From: Fructobacillus papyriferae
Lineage (GTDB): Bacteria > Bacillota > Bacilli > Lactobacillales > Lactobacillaceae
Assembly: GCF_018437225.1 (NCBI RefSeq)
Contig: NZ_JAAMFI010000001.1
Coordinates: 248,001 to 312,000, forward strand
Length of the DNA stretch: 64,000 nucleotides
Reading direction: 5' to 3'
The notes beneath the pieces were generated by a model. The model was not told the DNA's origin and did no database searches. It saw nothing but the letters and a program-made list of their open reading frames with translations. A program made the position numbers and the translations under genes. Positions 24,952 to 33,748 of this stretch are shown here, in pieces (the stretch's first letter is position 1; every line of letters starts with the position of its first letter).

Positions 24952-25590
24952 ATGAAAGTATTAATTGTTGATGATCATATGATCGTGCGTGAAGGTCTGA
25001 AACTGATTCTTGAAAATGACGAATCAGACTTTCAAGTAATGGAAGCCGCGGATGGGAAAGAAGCAATCGGCGTACTTGATAAGCATTCCGAGATCGGATT
25101 GTTGCTTCTTGATATTAAGATGACGCCAGTCGACGGCATTGAGGTCATGCGTTTTATATCAGAAAAATATCCTAACCTACCTGTGATTGTACTGACGACT
25201 TTTGATTCAGATGACGTGGTCAAAGAAATGCTTCGACTCGGTGCGAAGTCCTTCTTACTAAAAGATGCCGATAGTCAGAAGATCCTTTCGACCATTCATC
25301 AGGTGCTTGCTGGAAATACCGTTTTATCGACCGAAATGGCTCAAAAGGCTTTTCGAACAAGACCAGTTCAGCCACAACCCGGTCAGCAATTAACAAAACG
25401 AGAAAAAGAGATTCTCACGCTTCTTGTCGCCGGCTATCGAAATAAAGCAATTGCAGAACAAATTTATGTTTCGGAACGAACAGTAAAAAATGAGTTAACA
25501 CAAATCTATAACCAGTTCGGGGTTTCTTCCCGATCAGAAGCCGTGGCTTATGCCTTTAAATACCATCTAGTCAACGAAGGAGAAGATTAA
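24952..25590 (+). CDS. ydfI: LuxR/NarL-type response regulator (YdfI-like)
   Basis: 212 residues. Receiver domain with acidic pocket DD (7-8), phospho-acceptor Asp54 in LLLDIKM and Lys near 105. C-terminal LuxR helix-turn-helix LTKREKEILTLLVAGYRNKAIAEQIYVSERTVKNEL (about 148-185). Starts at the base after the kinase stop. Likely activator of the MMPL exporter upstream, by analogy with Bacillus. A terminator overlaps its last codons. Confidence 0.88.
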   Translation: MKVLIVDDHMIVREGLKLILENDESDFQVMEAADGKEAIGVLDKHSEIGLLLLDIKMTPVDGIEVMRFISEKYPNLPVIVLTTFDSDDVVKEMLRLGAKSFLLKDADSQKILSTIHQVLAGNTVLSTEMAQKAFRTRPVQPQPGQQLTKREKEILTLLVAGYRNKAIAEQIYVSERTVKNELTQIYNQFGVSSRSEAVAYAFKYHLVNEGED

Positions 25591-25602
25591 TCTCCTTTTT
25601 TT
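25577..25602 (+). terminator. Terminator overlapping end of response regulator gene
   Basis: AAGGAGA / TCTCCTT stem spanning the stop codon, then T-run. Confidence 0.75.
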
Positions 25603-25603
25603 C

Positions 25604-25634
25604 TTGACCTAAAGTCAACTTCAGGGTTTAGGCT
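25604..25634 (+). promoter_or_regulatory. Degenerate MerR-type promoter
   Basis: TTGACC (25604-25609), 19-bp spacer, TAGGCT (25629-25634). The spacer holds AAAGTCAACTTC, a damaged version of the AGAGTTAACTCT palindrome at 33381. The -10 keeps only half of the consensus bases. It precedes a truncated decarboxylase gene, so both look decayed. Confidence 0.45.
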
Positions 25635-25668
25635 AAACCCATCATCAATTAGTTGAATGGAGGAGAAT

Positions 25669-25776
25669 ATGACAAATAAAGTAACGGCAGGTCGTGATCA
25701 GTTGGGCCAGGTAGCCCCTGATTTTGCGCGCTATAATGATGACGAATATGAACAGTTGGCTGCGCGAGCTGATTAG
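25669..25776 (+). pseudogene. Remnant of carboxymuconolactone-decarboxylase-like gene
   Basis: 35 residues. The first 24 (MTNKVTAGRDQLGQVAPDFARYND...) match the intact protein at 33429 almost residue by residue. The sequence then jumps to EYEQLAARAD, which corresponds to AFEQLPAHMK some 27 residues further on, and stops. The ribosome site GGAGGAG survives. An internal deletion plus loss of the C-terminal half leaves no catalytic domain. Confidence 0.75.
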
Positions 25777-25779
25777 TAT

Positions 25780-25808
25780 TTTACAAAGATACCGAATTGA
25801 CTCATAAT
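25780..25808 (+). promoter_or_regulatory. Promoter of alcohol dehydrogenase 1
   Basis: TTTACA (25780-25785), 17-bp spacer, CATAAT (25803-25808). It would free this dehydrogenase from the decayed MerR-type promoter upstream. Confidence 0.55.
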
Positions 25809-25836
25809 AGAACAAAAGAAGAAAAGGGGTTCATTT

Positions 25837-26868
25837 ATGAAAGCAGCTGTATTTGTAAAACCTGGTTTGGTTGAGATGCAAGAAGTCGATAAGCCAACCA
25901 TCAAGGGACCAAAGGACGCCGTCATTAAAACGGTGCGGGCCTCGGTTTGCGGGTCTGATCTCTGGTTTTACCGCGGGATTTCAAAGCGCGAGTCCGGCAG
26001 TCAAGTTGGTCATGAAGCCATCGGGATTGTCGAAGAGGTTGGCAGCGAAGTCACCAATGTCAAGCCAGGAGACTTTGTGATTGCTCCCTTTACACACGGC
26101 TGTGGCCACTGTCAGGCCTGCTTAGCTGGTTTTGATGGTGACTGCCTTGATCCAAACAAGGGTGGTTCAACTGGCTATCAAGCTGAATACATTGGATTCA
26201 AGAACGCTGACTGGGCCTTGGTTAAGATTCCAGGAAAGCCAGCAGATTATACCGATGATCAGTTAAAGTCTTTTATGACGCTTTCTGACATCATGGCGAC
26301 TGGTTATCACGCCGCTGCGACCGCTGAAGTTAAGGAAGGGGACACCGCCGTTGTCATGGGCGATGGTGCTGTTGGCCTGGCCGGTGTGATTTCAGCCAAG
26401 TTGCGTGGCGCTAAGCGGATCATCTTGATGTCCCGTCATGAAGATCGGCAGGCATTAGGAAAAGAATTTGGTGCGACCGACATTGTGGAAGAACGTGACC
26501 AGGCCGCCATTGACCAGGTCATGGAATTGACAGGTGCTGGTGCCGACGCCGTCTTAGAATGTGTTGGTTCCGAGCAAGCGGTGGATACGGCCGTTAAGTT
26601 GGGTCGACCAGGTGCCATTGTTGGTCGTGTCGGGATTCCACAGGACCCCATGATGAATACCAACAATTTGTTCTTTAAGAACATTGGTCTCCGTGGTGGT
26701 ATCGCTGCCGTGACGACTTATGATCGGGAATTACTCTTGCAAGCTGTCTTGAACGGTAAAATCAACCCTGGCCGGGTCTTTACTAAGCAGTTTGAATTAA
26801 AAGCTATTCAAAAGGCCTACGAAGCAATGGACAAGCGGGAAGCGATTAAGTCGCTCTTGGTCTTTTAA
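25837..26868 (+). CDS. Zinc-dependent alcohol dehydrogenase (MDR family), copy 1
   Basis: 343 residues. N-terminal GroES-like domain with catalytic-zinc ligands (CGSDLW, Cys38; GHEAIG, His59-Glu60). Structural zinc cysteines lie in CGHCQACLAGFDGDC (about 90-104). Rossmann motif GDGAVGL is near 176. About 90% identical by eye to the copy at 35083, so this is a recent duplication. Likely acts on small alcohols or aldehydes; substrate undetermined. Ribosome site AAAGGGG. Own terminator follows. Confidence 0.85.
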   Translation: MKAAVFVKPGLVEMQEVDKPTIKGPKDAVIKTVRASVCGSDLWFYRGISKRESGSQVGHEAIGIVEEVGSEVTNVKPGDFVIAPFTHGCGHCQACLAGFDGDCLDPNKGGSTGYQAEYIGFKNADWALVKIPGKPADYTDDQLKSFMTLSDIMATGYHAAATAEVKEGDTAVVMGDGAVGLAGVISAKLRGAKRIILMSRHEDRQALGKEFGATDIVEERDQAAIDQVMELTGAGADAVLECVGSEQAVDTAVKLGRPGAIVGRVGIPQDPMMNTNNLFFKNIGLRGGIAAVTTYDRELLLQAVLNGKINPGRVFTKQFELKAIQKAYEAMDKREAIKSLLVF

Positions 26869-26869
26869 A

Positions 26870-26898
26870 ACAAAAAAGCGCATAAAGCGCTTTTTTTA
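26870..26898 (+). terminator. Terminator after alcohol dehydrogenase 1
   Basis: AAAAAAGCGC / GCGCTTTTTTT hairpin. Confidence 0.85.
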
Positions 26899-27120
26899 CT
26901 GTTCAAATTGATTACGTTATCAACCTTGTCGGACGACTTGAAAACACGGCGGAAAAGGATCAAAGAACAAACCGGCTGCCAGCTCAGAAAGCGATAGGTT
27001 GAGCAGAAAGTATCAGGTAAAGGGGCTTGGCTTTATTCAGGGAAAGCTGGGACCCAAGCGTTTCATTCAAACGAAGGCTATGATCGCCTTCCACTTTTAT
27101 TTTGGCAGAGCTTTTCTAGT
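26899..27120. other. Intergenic stretch without a recognised gene
   Basis: No convincing coding region on either strand. It contains a GAAGGC / GCCTTC hairpin at about 27073-27091 and a 14-codon open frame (27080-27124) with no good ribosome site. Possibly eroded coding sequence. Confidence 0.4.
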
Positions 27121-27180
27121 TTGACTCTTCATTCAAAAAGGCCTAGAATCTCATTTTGAGTAGTCATTTCGTAATGACTA
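27121..27180 (+). promoter_or_regulatory. alsD promoter and TAGTCATT inverted repeat
   Basis: TTGACT (27121-27126), 17-bp spacer, TAGAAT (27144-27149). A perfect inverted repeat TAGTCATT-TCGT-AATGACTA (27161-27180) lies just downstream of the expected start, placed as an operator or an mRNA 5' hairpin. Confidence 0.6.
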
Positions 27181-27213
27181 AAGTTGTCACATGGTTGGTT
27201 GAAGGAGAAAAAA

Positions 27214-27921
27214 GTGGTAAAAGTTCATCAATTTGGCACGATGCAAATGCTTGTGGAAAGCCTCTTGGACGGCTTTGTAACGGCAAAGGACATGCTCGCG
27301 GCGGGCAACACTGGAATTGGCACTGGAGCGGGCGTGGATGGTGAGTTGATCTTACTGGATGGCAAAGCCTATCAAGTCAACGTTGATGGTAAAGTACAAG
27401 AGGTGCCCGCTGACTTCCCCGTGGTCTTTGGCGATGTCCATGAAGCTGACTATCAAGTGGTCGACCAGTATGGGAAGCGTGATTTAAAGACGCTTTTGAA
27501 GAATCTTTTGGCCAAAGTCGGAACCAAAAATCTCTTCTTTTCCGTCAAACTATCCGGAAACTTTCAGTACGTTCAAACTCGCTCGGCCAAGAAGTCCGAA
27601 AAACCCTATCCTGGTTTAGGCGAAATTGCCAAGAATCAGGTTGTCTTTGATCAAAAGGATGTGAAGGGAACGATGGTCGGCTATTACACGCCAAGTCTTT
27701 ATGAAGGGGTTGGCGTGCCAGGCTTCCATCTGCACTTCTTGTCTGATGAAAAAGACTTCGGTGGGCATGTTTTGGAAGGGAAAATCGAATCGGTTGCGGC
27801 CTCTGTCCAAATTCTGGATGGTCTGAGCGTGCAATTACCCGTGGCCAATACGGATTACCAAAAGGCCAACCTGAATGACTTAAGTCATTTAAGCAAGGTC
27901 ATTCACGCGGCAGAGTCATAA
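27214..27921 (+). CDS. alsD: Alpha-acetolactate decarboxylase
   Basis: 235 residues. It converts acetolactate to acetoin, draining pyruvate and competing with valine/leucine synthesis. Family marks: HQFGTMQMLVESLLDG at the start and the zinc-binding GFHLHFLSDEKDFGGHVLEG region (about 172-191, three His). GTG 27214 is chosen because AAGGAG ends 6 nt upstream and the length then matches the family; an upstream TTG lacks a ribosome site. No acetolactate synthase gene is in the window. Convergent with the acetyltransferase gene over a shared terminator. Confidence 0.9.
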   Translation: MVKVHQFGTMQMLVESLLDGFVTAKDMLAAGNTGIGTGAGVDGELILLDGKAYQVNVDGKVQEVPADFPVVFGDVHEADYQVVDQYGKRDLKTLLKNLLAKVGTKNLFFSVKLSGNFQYVQTRSAKKSEKPYPGLGEIAKNQVVFDQKDVKGTMVGYYTPSLYEGVGVPGFHLHFLSDEKDFGGHVLEGKIESVAASVQILDGLSVQLPVANTDYQKANLNDLSHLSKVIHAAES

Positions 27922-27930
27922 AGTCGACAC

Positions 27931-27975
27931 TAAAAAAGCGTTACTGTTTAAATGGTGCAGTAGCGCTTTTTTTTA
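27931..27975. terminator. Bidirectional terminator
   Basis: AAAAAAGCGTTACTG / CAGTAGCGCTTTTTTTT between alsD (+) and the acetyltransferase gene (-). Confidence 0.85.
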
Positions 27976-28508
27976 GGGCTCAGTTTGGAAAAGGGAATGA
28001 AGGGCAGCGGCTTTTCTGGTCGGTTCAGTTCTTTTTGTAGCCAAAAGGTATCCAACCATTGGCCGTTCTTAAAGCCGATTTTCTTAAATTGGGCGACTTT
28101 TTCATAGCCGAGCTTTTGGTGAAAGGCCAGACTCGCTTCATTCTCCCCCGTGATACATGCTGTGATATTCACAATGTTTTGCTTAGCGAGAATTTGCTCA
28201 ATTTCTGCGTATAGCGAGCGTCCAATGCCTTTGCCATGGGCTTTTTCAGCAATGTACACGCTAATTTCAGCTGACCACTGATAAGCCGAACGCTCCCCAT
28301 AAGCATGTGCATAGGCGTAACCAAGGATTTGATTATCTTCTAAAACAACCAAATAGGGAAAATCCGTTAACGTCTGTTTTATCCGACTCGAAAATTCGGC
28401 AAGTGTTGGCGTCTGGTATTCGAAACTAACGGTCGTTTGTTCGACGTATGGTTGATAGATGGCTAACAATTGCTTTCCATCGCTTGGTTGTGCCGTTCGA
28501 ATTTGCAT
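27948..28508 (-). CDS. GNAT acetyltransferase, phosphinothricin-acetyltransferase-like
   Basis: 186 residues. IRTAQPSDGKQLLAIYQPYVEQTTVSFEYQTPT at the start and the acetyl-CoA loop EKAHGKGIGRSLY (about 97-109) are typical of the Pat/YwnH branch, which acetylates small amino-acid-like amines. The start at 28508 has GGGGG 5 nt upstream; the first of two adjacent ATGs leaves only 2 nt. The C-terminus has an extra basic tail. The 3' end overlaps the shared terminator. Confidence 0.78.
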   Translation of the reverse strand: MQIRTAQPSDGKQLLAIYQPYVEQTTVSFEYQTPTLAEFSSRIKQTLTDFPYLVVLEDNQILGYAYAHAYGERSAYQWSAEISVYIAEKAHGKGIGRSLYAEIEQILAKQNIVNITACITGENEASLAFHQKLGYEKVAQFKKIGFKNGQWLDTFWLQKELNRPEKPLPFIPFSKLSPKKKRYCTI

Positions 28509-28688
28509 CATAACCCCCAGTGTATGGACGACATAAAGGAATCCTAAATTGCTCTTATTGTACAAGAAAGAAGAAGAGATGCAAAGCGTTACAGAAAGTA
28601 ACCTTTCGAAGATCGAAAGCGGCCTTTTCCAGATGACTATTACAATGTCCACCAAGTGCTGGGAGCGCTGAATCCTGTTCATAAAATA

Positions 28689-28719
28689 AAAAGAGCCCGA
28701 AAATTAGGGCTCTCTTTTA
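28689..28719. terminator. Terminator of purA
   Basis: AGAGCCC / GGGCTCT hairpin with T-runs in both directions, directly after purA. Confidence 0.8.
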
Positions 28720-30024
<1,305 letters not shown>

Positions 30025-30044
30025 TCAATTAAATCAACAAACCC

Positions 30045-30073
30045 ATCATACCGAACGTCAGATTAAAAAACAA
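30045..30073 (-). promoter_or_regulatory. purA promoter
   Basis: Minus strand TTGTTT (30068-30073), 17-bp spacer, TATGAT (30045-30050), with TCGG directly ahead of the -10. Confidence 0.6.
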
Positions 30074-30077
30074 CATA

Positions 30078-30167
30078 AATATTCGTATAACATTCGTGTT
30101 ATTCGAATTTAAAACGTGTAAAAAGCAATCTTGTGGATACAAAAACGAACGATAAGATCGTTTTTGT
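30078..30167. promoter_or_regulatory. purA-purB regulatory region: ATTCG repeats and a 10-bp inverted repeat
   Basis: ATTCG occurs at 30081, 30092 and 30101; the first two are inside AATATTCGT and AACATTCGT spaced 11 bp, one helical turn. Further on, ACAAAAACGA (30139-30148) and TCGTTTTTGT (30158-30167) form a perfect inverted repeat just before a GATAAA box. PurR-box-like CGAA elements are known for purine genes, but the match here is loose. Confidence 0.45.
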
Positions 30168-30204
30168 GATAAACTTTAGTTATTCGATAAAACGGAGGAC
30201 TCTG

Positions 30205-31500
30205 ATGTTAGAACGTTATGCACGTCCGGCTATGGCCGATATATGGTCGCTGGAAAACCAATACAACACATGGTTAGAAGTTGAAATTGCCATTGACCAA
30301 GCGTGGGCCGAGCAGGGACTTATCCCGGCTGACGACCTAAAGGCCATTCAAAAAAACGCCGGCTTCGACCTTAAACGGATTGACGAAATTGAAAGCCAAA
30401 CGCAACATGATGTGGTTGCCTTTACGCGGGCCGTTTCTGAAACGCTGGGCGACGAAAAAAAGTGGATTCATTACGGCGTCACGAGCACAGACGTCGTTGA
30501 CACAGCAAATGGCGTTCGCCTGAAACAGGCAAACAAATTAATAAGCAGCGATCTTAAAGAGCTTCAGAAGCTGTTAAAATCACAAGCGATCCAGTATAAA
30601 GATACGGTCATGATTGGTCGCACCCATGGCGTGCATGCTGAGCCGACCTCTTGGGGTTTCAAATTAGCGCGCTGGTATGATGAAATCAGACGGCATATTG
30701 AACGCTTCGAGCGTGTCGCTGCAGCAGTAGAAGTTGGGCAAGTTTCCGGTGCGGTTGGCACTTTTGCTAACATCTCACCAGAGGTTGAAGAATCCGTTTG
30801 CGCCTCTTTAGGATTAAATAATCAACCGATTACAAGTCAGGTTCTACCACGTGATTTATATGCGGACTACCTGTCAATCATCGCGCTCATTGGCTCTTCA
30901 CTAGAAAGTTTCGCCACTGAAATTCGTTCGCTTCAGAGAACCGAAATTCGTGAAGTACAAGAATTTTTCGATAAGAAGCAAAAGGGGTCATCAGCGATGC
31001 CTCATAAACGGAATCCAATTGGTTGCGAAAATATCTCTGGTCTAGCTCGCGTTCTGCGTGGCTACCTTGTACCAGCCTATGAAGACATCACGCTTTGGCA
31101 CGAAAGAGACATCTCGCATTCATCAGTGGAACGCATTGTTCTGCCGGATGCCACGACCTTATTAGACTATCTATTAACCCGCTTCACTAAAATTCTTCAG
31201 ACCCTGGAAGTTTATCCAGATCGAATGGCAGAAAACGTAAACAAGACTGGTGGGTTAATCTACAGCCAACGAGTTTTGTTAATGTTGATTGATGCCGGAT
31301 TGTCACGTGAGAAAGCCTATGATTTGGTTCAGCCATTGACCAAAAAAGCCTGGGACGAAGGTCTTAGCTTTGAACAGTTAGTCAAAGAATCACCAAAAAT
31401 AAAGGAACTACTTAGCCCTGATCATTTGGCCGATGCGTTTGATTATCACTATCACCTCAGACGAATCAACGAGGTGTTTACTCGTCTTGGTATTCACTAA
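30205..31500 (+). CDS. purB: Adenylosuccinate lyase
   Basis: 431 residues, usual length. Cleaves SAICAR and adenylosuccinate in purine synthesis. The superfamily signature GSSAMPHKRNP (about 262-272) with the catalytic Ser is intact, as are GRTHGVHAEPTSWG (about 139-152) and TSTDVVDTA near 87. ATG 30205 has GGAGG 6 nt upstream; an upstream in-frame ATG at 30133 lies within the promoter palindrome region. A brnQ remnant follows 23 nt after the stop. Confidence 0.95.
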   Translation: MLERYARPAMADIWSLENQYNTWLEVEIAIDQAWAEQGLIPADDLKAIQKNAGFDLKRIDEIESQTQHDVVAFTRAVSETLGDEKKWIHYGVTSTDVVDTANGVRLKQANKLISSDLKELQKLLKSQAIQYKDTVMIGRTHGVHAEPTSWGFKLARWYDEIRRHIERFERVAAAVEVGQVSGAVGTFANISPEVEESVCASLGLNNQPITSQVLPRDLYADYLSIIALIGSSLESFATEIRSLQRTEIREVQEFFDKKQKGSSAMPHKRNPIGCENISGLARVLRGYLVPAYEDITLWHERDISHSSVERIVLPDATTLLDYLLTRFTKILQTLEVYPDRMAENVNKTGGLIYSQRVLLMLIDAGLSREKAYDLVQPLTKKAWDEGLSFEQLVKESPKIKELLSPDHLADAFDYHYHLRRINEVFTRLGIH

Positions 31501-31523
31501 AACAAACAAAAAAGCACCCGCTT

Positions 31524-32123
31524 TTAAAAAAATTATTTCTACTGGCTTCCTTATTTTTCAGACTTTTCTTTGGGGCCGGTAATTTAATTGTCCCAATCCA
31601 ATTGGGACAATCATCCGCCTACAATTGGCTGCCTGCAGTGATTGGTTTCTTTAATATGGGTGCTTTGCTGCCTTTCTTAACCATGTTGGCTGTCTCGATT
31701 ACCAAATCTGAGTCGATCTACGATATTGCTAAGCCAGTTGCTCCCTGGTTCGGAACGGCCTTCCTAGTTGCTGTACAGTTTACCATCGGGCCACTCTTTG
31801 CTTCACCACGAACGCCGCAACAGCCTTTGACATGGGAATCGAACCATTGGTTCCAGCTGGCTATCACTCGCTTTCTATGCTTATTTTTACCGGCCTATTC
31901 TTTGCCTAGCTACTTGCTCACGGTTAAGGATTCCAACTTGATGAAGTGGGTGAGGCAGTATTTGAACCCCATTTCTTTGGGACTTCTGGCGTTGATTTTG
32001 GTTTTGGCCCAGGTTTTGCCAATGGGCAACCTCCAGCAACAGGCTGCGGATGTCTATGCCAATATAGTAGTCTATACAATCGTTGCCTCATGGCGTATTT
32101 ATAAGGGCGCGAAAGAAGATTAA
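31524..32123 (+). pseudogene. Broken third brnQ copy
   Basis: Reading from 31524 gives LKKLFLLASLFFRLFFGAGNLIVPIQLGQ and continues to PLFASPRT, the same N-terminal half as the brnQ genes at 17516 and 19105. Near 31813 one base is missing: the family text (AATAFDMGIEPLVPAGY) continues in the next frame up to FFA-stop. It then returns to the first frame at SYLLTVKDSNLMKW and runs to MGNLQQQAADVY. The last half of the gene is absent, with an unrelated 17-residue tail. There is no start codon in context and no leader peptide. Confidence 0.85.
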
Positions 32124-32126
32124 TAA

Positions 32127-32162
32127 GAAAAGGGACAGCTATGAGGGCGGCTGTCTTTTTTT
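32127..32162 (+). terminator. Terminator after brnQ remnant
   Basis: GGACAGC / GCTGTCTTTTTTT hairpin. Confidence 0.6.
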
Positions 32163-32173
32163 AATTTTCTTCC

Positions 32174-32204
32174 TTGACTTAGAGTCGACTCGAAGAAGTA
32201 CAGT
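32174..32204 (+). promoter_or_regulatory. MerR-type promoter with GAGTCGACTC palindrome
   Basis: TTGACT (32174-32179), 19-bp spacer, TACAGT (32199-32204). Palindrome GAGTCGACTC (32182-32191) is centred in the spacer. The long spacer is the known hallmark of promoters that MerR proteins untwist. Confidence 0.65.
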
Positions 32205-32240
32205 AGAATTATCAAAGCACACATTGATGAGGAGAATAGA

Positions 32241-32891
32241 ATGAAAAACATCGCTATTATCGGGGCGAACGGTCAAATCGCTCGTTTAGTTGAATCCCAC
32301 TATATCAATCACGAAGAGATACAGCTTCGTTTGTTAGCCCGAAAGATCACGCGCTTGCCTGAGACAATCAAAAACGCAGAAAATGTTGATCTAATTGACG
32401 GGGACGCTAATTCATACGAAGACGTTAAGAAGACAATTCAGGAGACTGATATCGTCTACTTGAACTTGGGCGGTGTCTTCACGCCAATGGTTCGAAACAT
32501 CCTGCAGGTCATGGACGACTTGAACGTTTCGCGTTTGATTCATGTCACCGGATTAGGGCTTTACCATGAGGTGCCGGAACCGTTTGAAAGCTGGTTGGAA
32601 GAAAGCGTTGGCCACTCCGTCATGGAGGACACCCGCGTGGCTGCTGATTTGATTGAGCAGAACCAAACGATTAACGCGACGATTATTCGAGCCGCATACA
32701 TGAGTAATGCGGACAAGGTTTCTTATGAACTAACAACTCGTCACGAGCCATACAAAGGCACGACCATCTCGCGCGCAAGTATTGCGGATTTGATTGAACA
32801 AATCATCGACGATCCAACTCGCTATCAGCACGAAAGCTTAGGAATTGCTGAGCCGGGAACGGATGGGCCATACCCAATTTATAAAGACTAA
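32241..32891 (+). CDS. NAD(P)-binding oxidoreductase, atypical SDR
   Basis: 216 residues. Rossmann start IAIIGANGQIARL (GxxGxxA, residues 5-12), then LLARK and LIDGDA, the layout of the NmrA-like/YwnB NAD(P)H-binding proteins. The active-site Tyr-Lys pair of classical SDRs is not obvious. GAGGAG precedes ATG 32241. A MerR-type promoter upstream links it to the redox/aldehyde cluster at 33.4-38.8 kb. Converges with merR1 over a shared terminator. Confidence 0.75.
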   Translation: MKNIAIIGANGQIARLVESHYINHEEIQLRLLARKITRLPETIKNAENVDLIDGDANSYEDVKKTIQETDIVYLNLGGVFTPMVRNILQVMDDLNVSRLIHVTGLGLYHEVPEPFESWLEESVGHSVMEDTRVAADLIEQNQTINATIIRAAYMSNADKVSYELTTRHEPYKGTTISRASIADLIEQIIDDPTRYQHESLGIAEPGTDGPYPIYKD

Positions 32892-32931
32892 ATAAAAAAG
32901 AAGTGAATCAATCACTTCTTTTTTTCTTCTG
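32891..32931. terminator. Bidirectional terminator
   Basis: AAAAAAGAAGTGATTGATCACTTCTTTTTTT-type hairpin (GAAGTGA/TCACTTC) that also encodes the last codons of merR1. Confidence 0.85.
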
Positions 32932-33352
32932 TTAAATGATGCTTTTCAAGGAAATATTCGTACAGAGTCTGATCTCGGTCCTTTAACTGGCCGGTGTACA
33001 TGTCGATTTTATAGTTTAACAGCCGTAGGTTCTCCTCGAACTGCTTTAGCTTCTTTTCAACCGATTGGCGATGACGGAGGAGAATGTCCAAAATCTCTTC
33101 CTCGTATTCGGTCCCGTAACGGCGTAATTTGACGAAATGCTTGAGATCCTCGATTGACATATCCGTCGAGCGCATATGCTCAATAAAGAGTAGCCAATTA
33201 ACATCGTCTTCACTGTACTGGCGGATGTTTGATGCCGTTCGTTCTGGAACGACGAGACCTTCTTTTTCATAATAGCGAAGGGTGTGTTCGCTCAAACCAG
33301 TCTTTTCTGCGACTGCTTTAATCTTATATTTGATTGTTTTTTCTTTTTCCAT
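32912..33352 (-). CDS. MerR-family regulator 1
   Basis: 146 residues. Winged helix-turn-helix YKIKAVAEKTGLSEHTLRYYEKEGLVVPERTASNIRQYSEDDVNWL (about 8-52), then a long coiled-coil dimerisation helix; no Cys metal ligands, so an organic-ligand MerR. ATG 33352 is preferred over 33412 because the longer form would run through the divergent gene's ribosome site. TATAAT on the minus strand (33359-33364) lies only 6 nt from the ATG, so the mRNA is probably leaderless. Divergent from the decarboxylase-cupin-AKR-ADH operon that it probably controls. Confidence 0.85.
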   Translation of the reverse strand: MEKEKTIKYKIKAVAEKTGLSEHTLRYYEKEGLVVPERTASNIRQYSEDDVNWLLFIEHMRSTDMSIEDLKHFVKLRRYGTEYEEEILDILLRHRQSVEKKLKQFEENLRLLNYKIDMYTGQLKDRDQTLYEYFLEKHHLTEEKKK

Positions 33353-33373
33353 AAAAAAATTATAGCACGGGTA

Positions 33374-33404
33374 TTGACTTAGAGTTAACTCTAGGGAATA
33401 TGAT
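33374..33404 (+). promoter_or_regulatory. MerR-type promoter with AGAGTTAACTCT palindrome
   Basis: TTGACT (33374-33379), 19-bp spacer, TATGAT (33399-33404). The perfect 12-bp palindrome AGAGTTAACTCT is at 33381-33392. The divergent merR1 -10 (33359-33364) is close enough for one bound dimer to govern both directions. Confidence 0.8.
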
Positions 33405-33428
33405 AGAAACAATCAATAGGAGGAAGAC

Positions 33429-33746
33429 ATGACAAAGAAAGTTACCGCAGGCAGAGATAATTTGGGCAATCTTGCGCCCGACTTTGCTGGCTATAATGAT
33501 GATATTTTGTTTGGTGAAGTCTGGGCAGATGAGACGCTTCCGCAAAAAACGCGAAGCATCGCGACTGTCTCGGCCATCATGGCAATGGGAGCCTTTGAAC
33601 AGCTGCCAGCACACATGAAAAAAGCAAAAGAGAATGGTGTTAGTCAGAAAGAAATGGTGGCGCTCTTAACGCAGCTCGCTTTCTATACAGGATGGCCAAA
33701 GGGATGGTCAGCCTTTAATATTTTGAAACAAGTATATGGAGAATAA
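33429..33746 (+). CDS. Carboxymuconolactone-decarboxylase-family protein
   Basis: 105 residues. EVWADETLPQKTRSIATVSAIMAMG and QLAFYTGWPKGWSAF are the two family motifs. There is no cysteine at all, so it is not an AhpD-type peroxidase partner. The family is often found in aldehyde/quinone stress operons with cupins and AKRs, as here; the reaction is unknown. First gene behind the MerR-type promoter, GGAGGA ribosome site, 2 nt before the cupin gene. A truncated copy lies at 25669. Confidence 0.82.
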   Translation: MTKKVTAGRDNLGNLAPDFAGYNDDILFGEVWADETLPQKTRSIATVSAIMAMGAFEQLPAHMKKAKENGVSQKEMVALLTQLAFYTGWPKGWSAFNILKQVYGE

Positions 33747-33748
33747 TC

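Noticed and set aside
27080-27124. 14-codon open frame upstream of alsD as a regulatory leader peptide
   Set aside because: Composition (Phe/Tyr rather than branched-chain), no ribosome site, and it ends at the -35 box of the alsD promoter, so it would not be on the alsD transcript.
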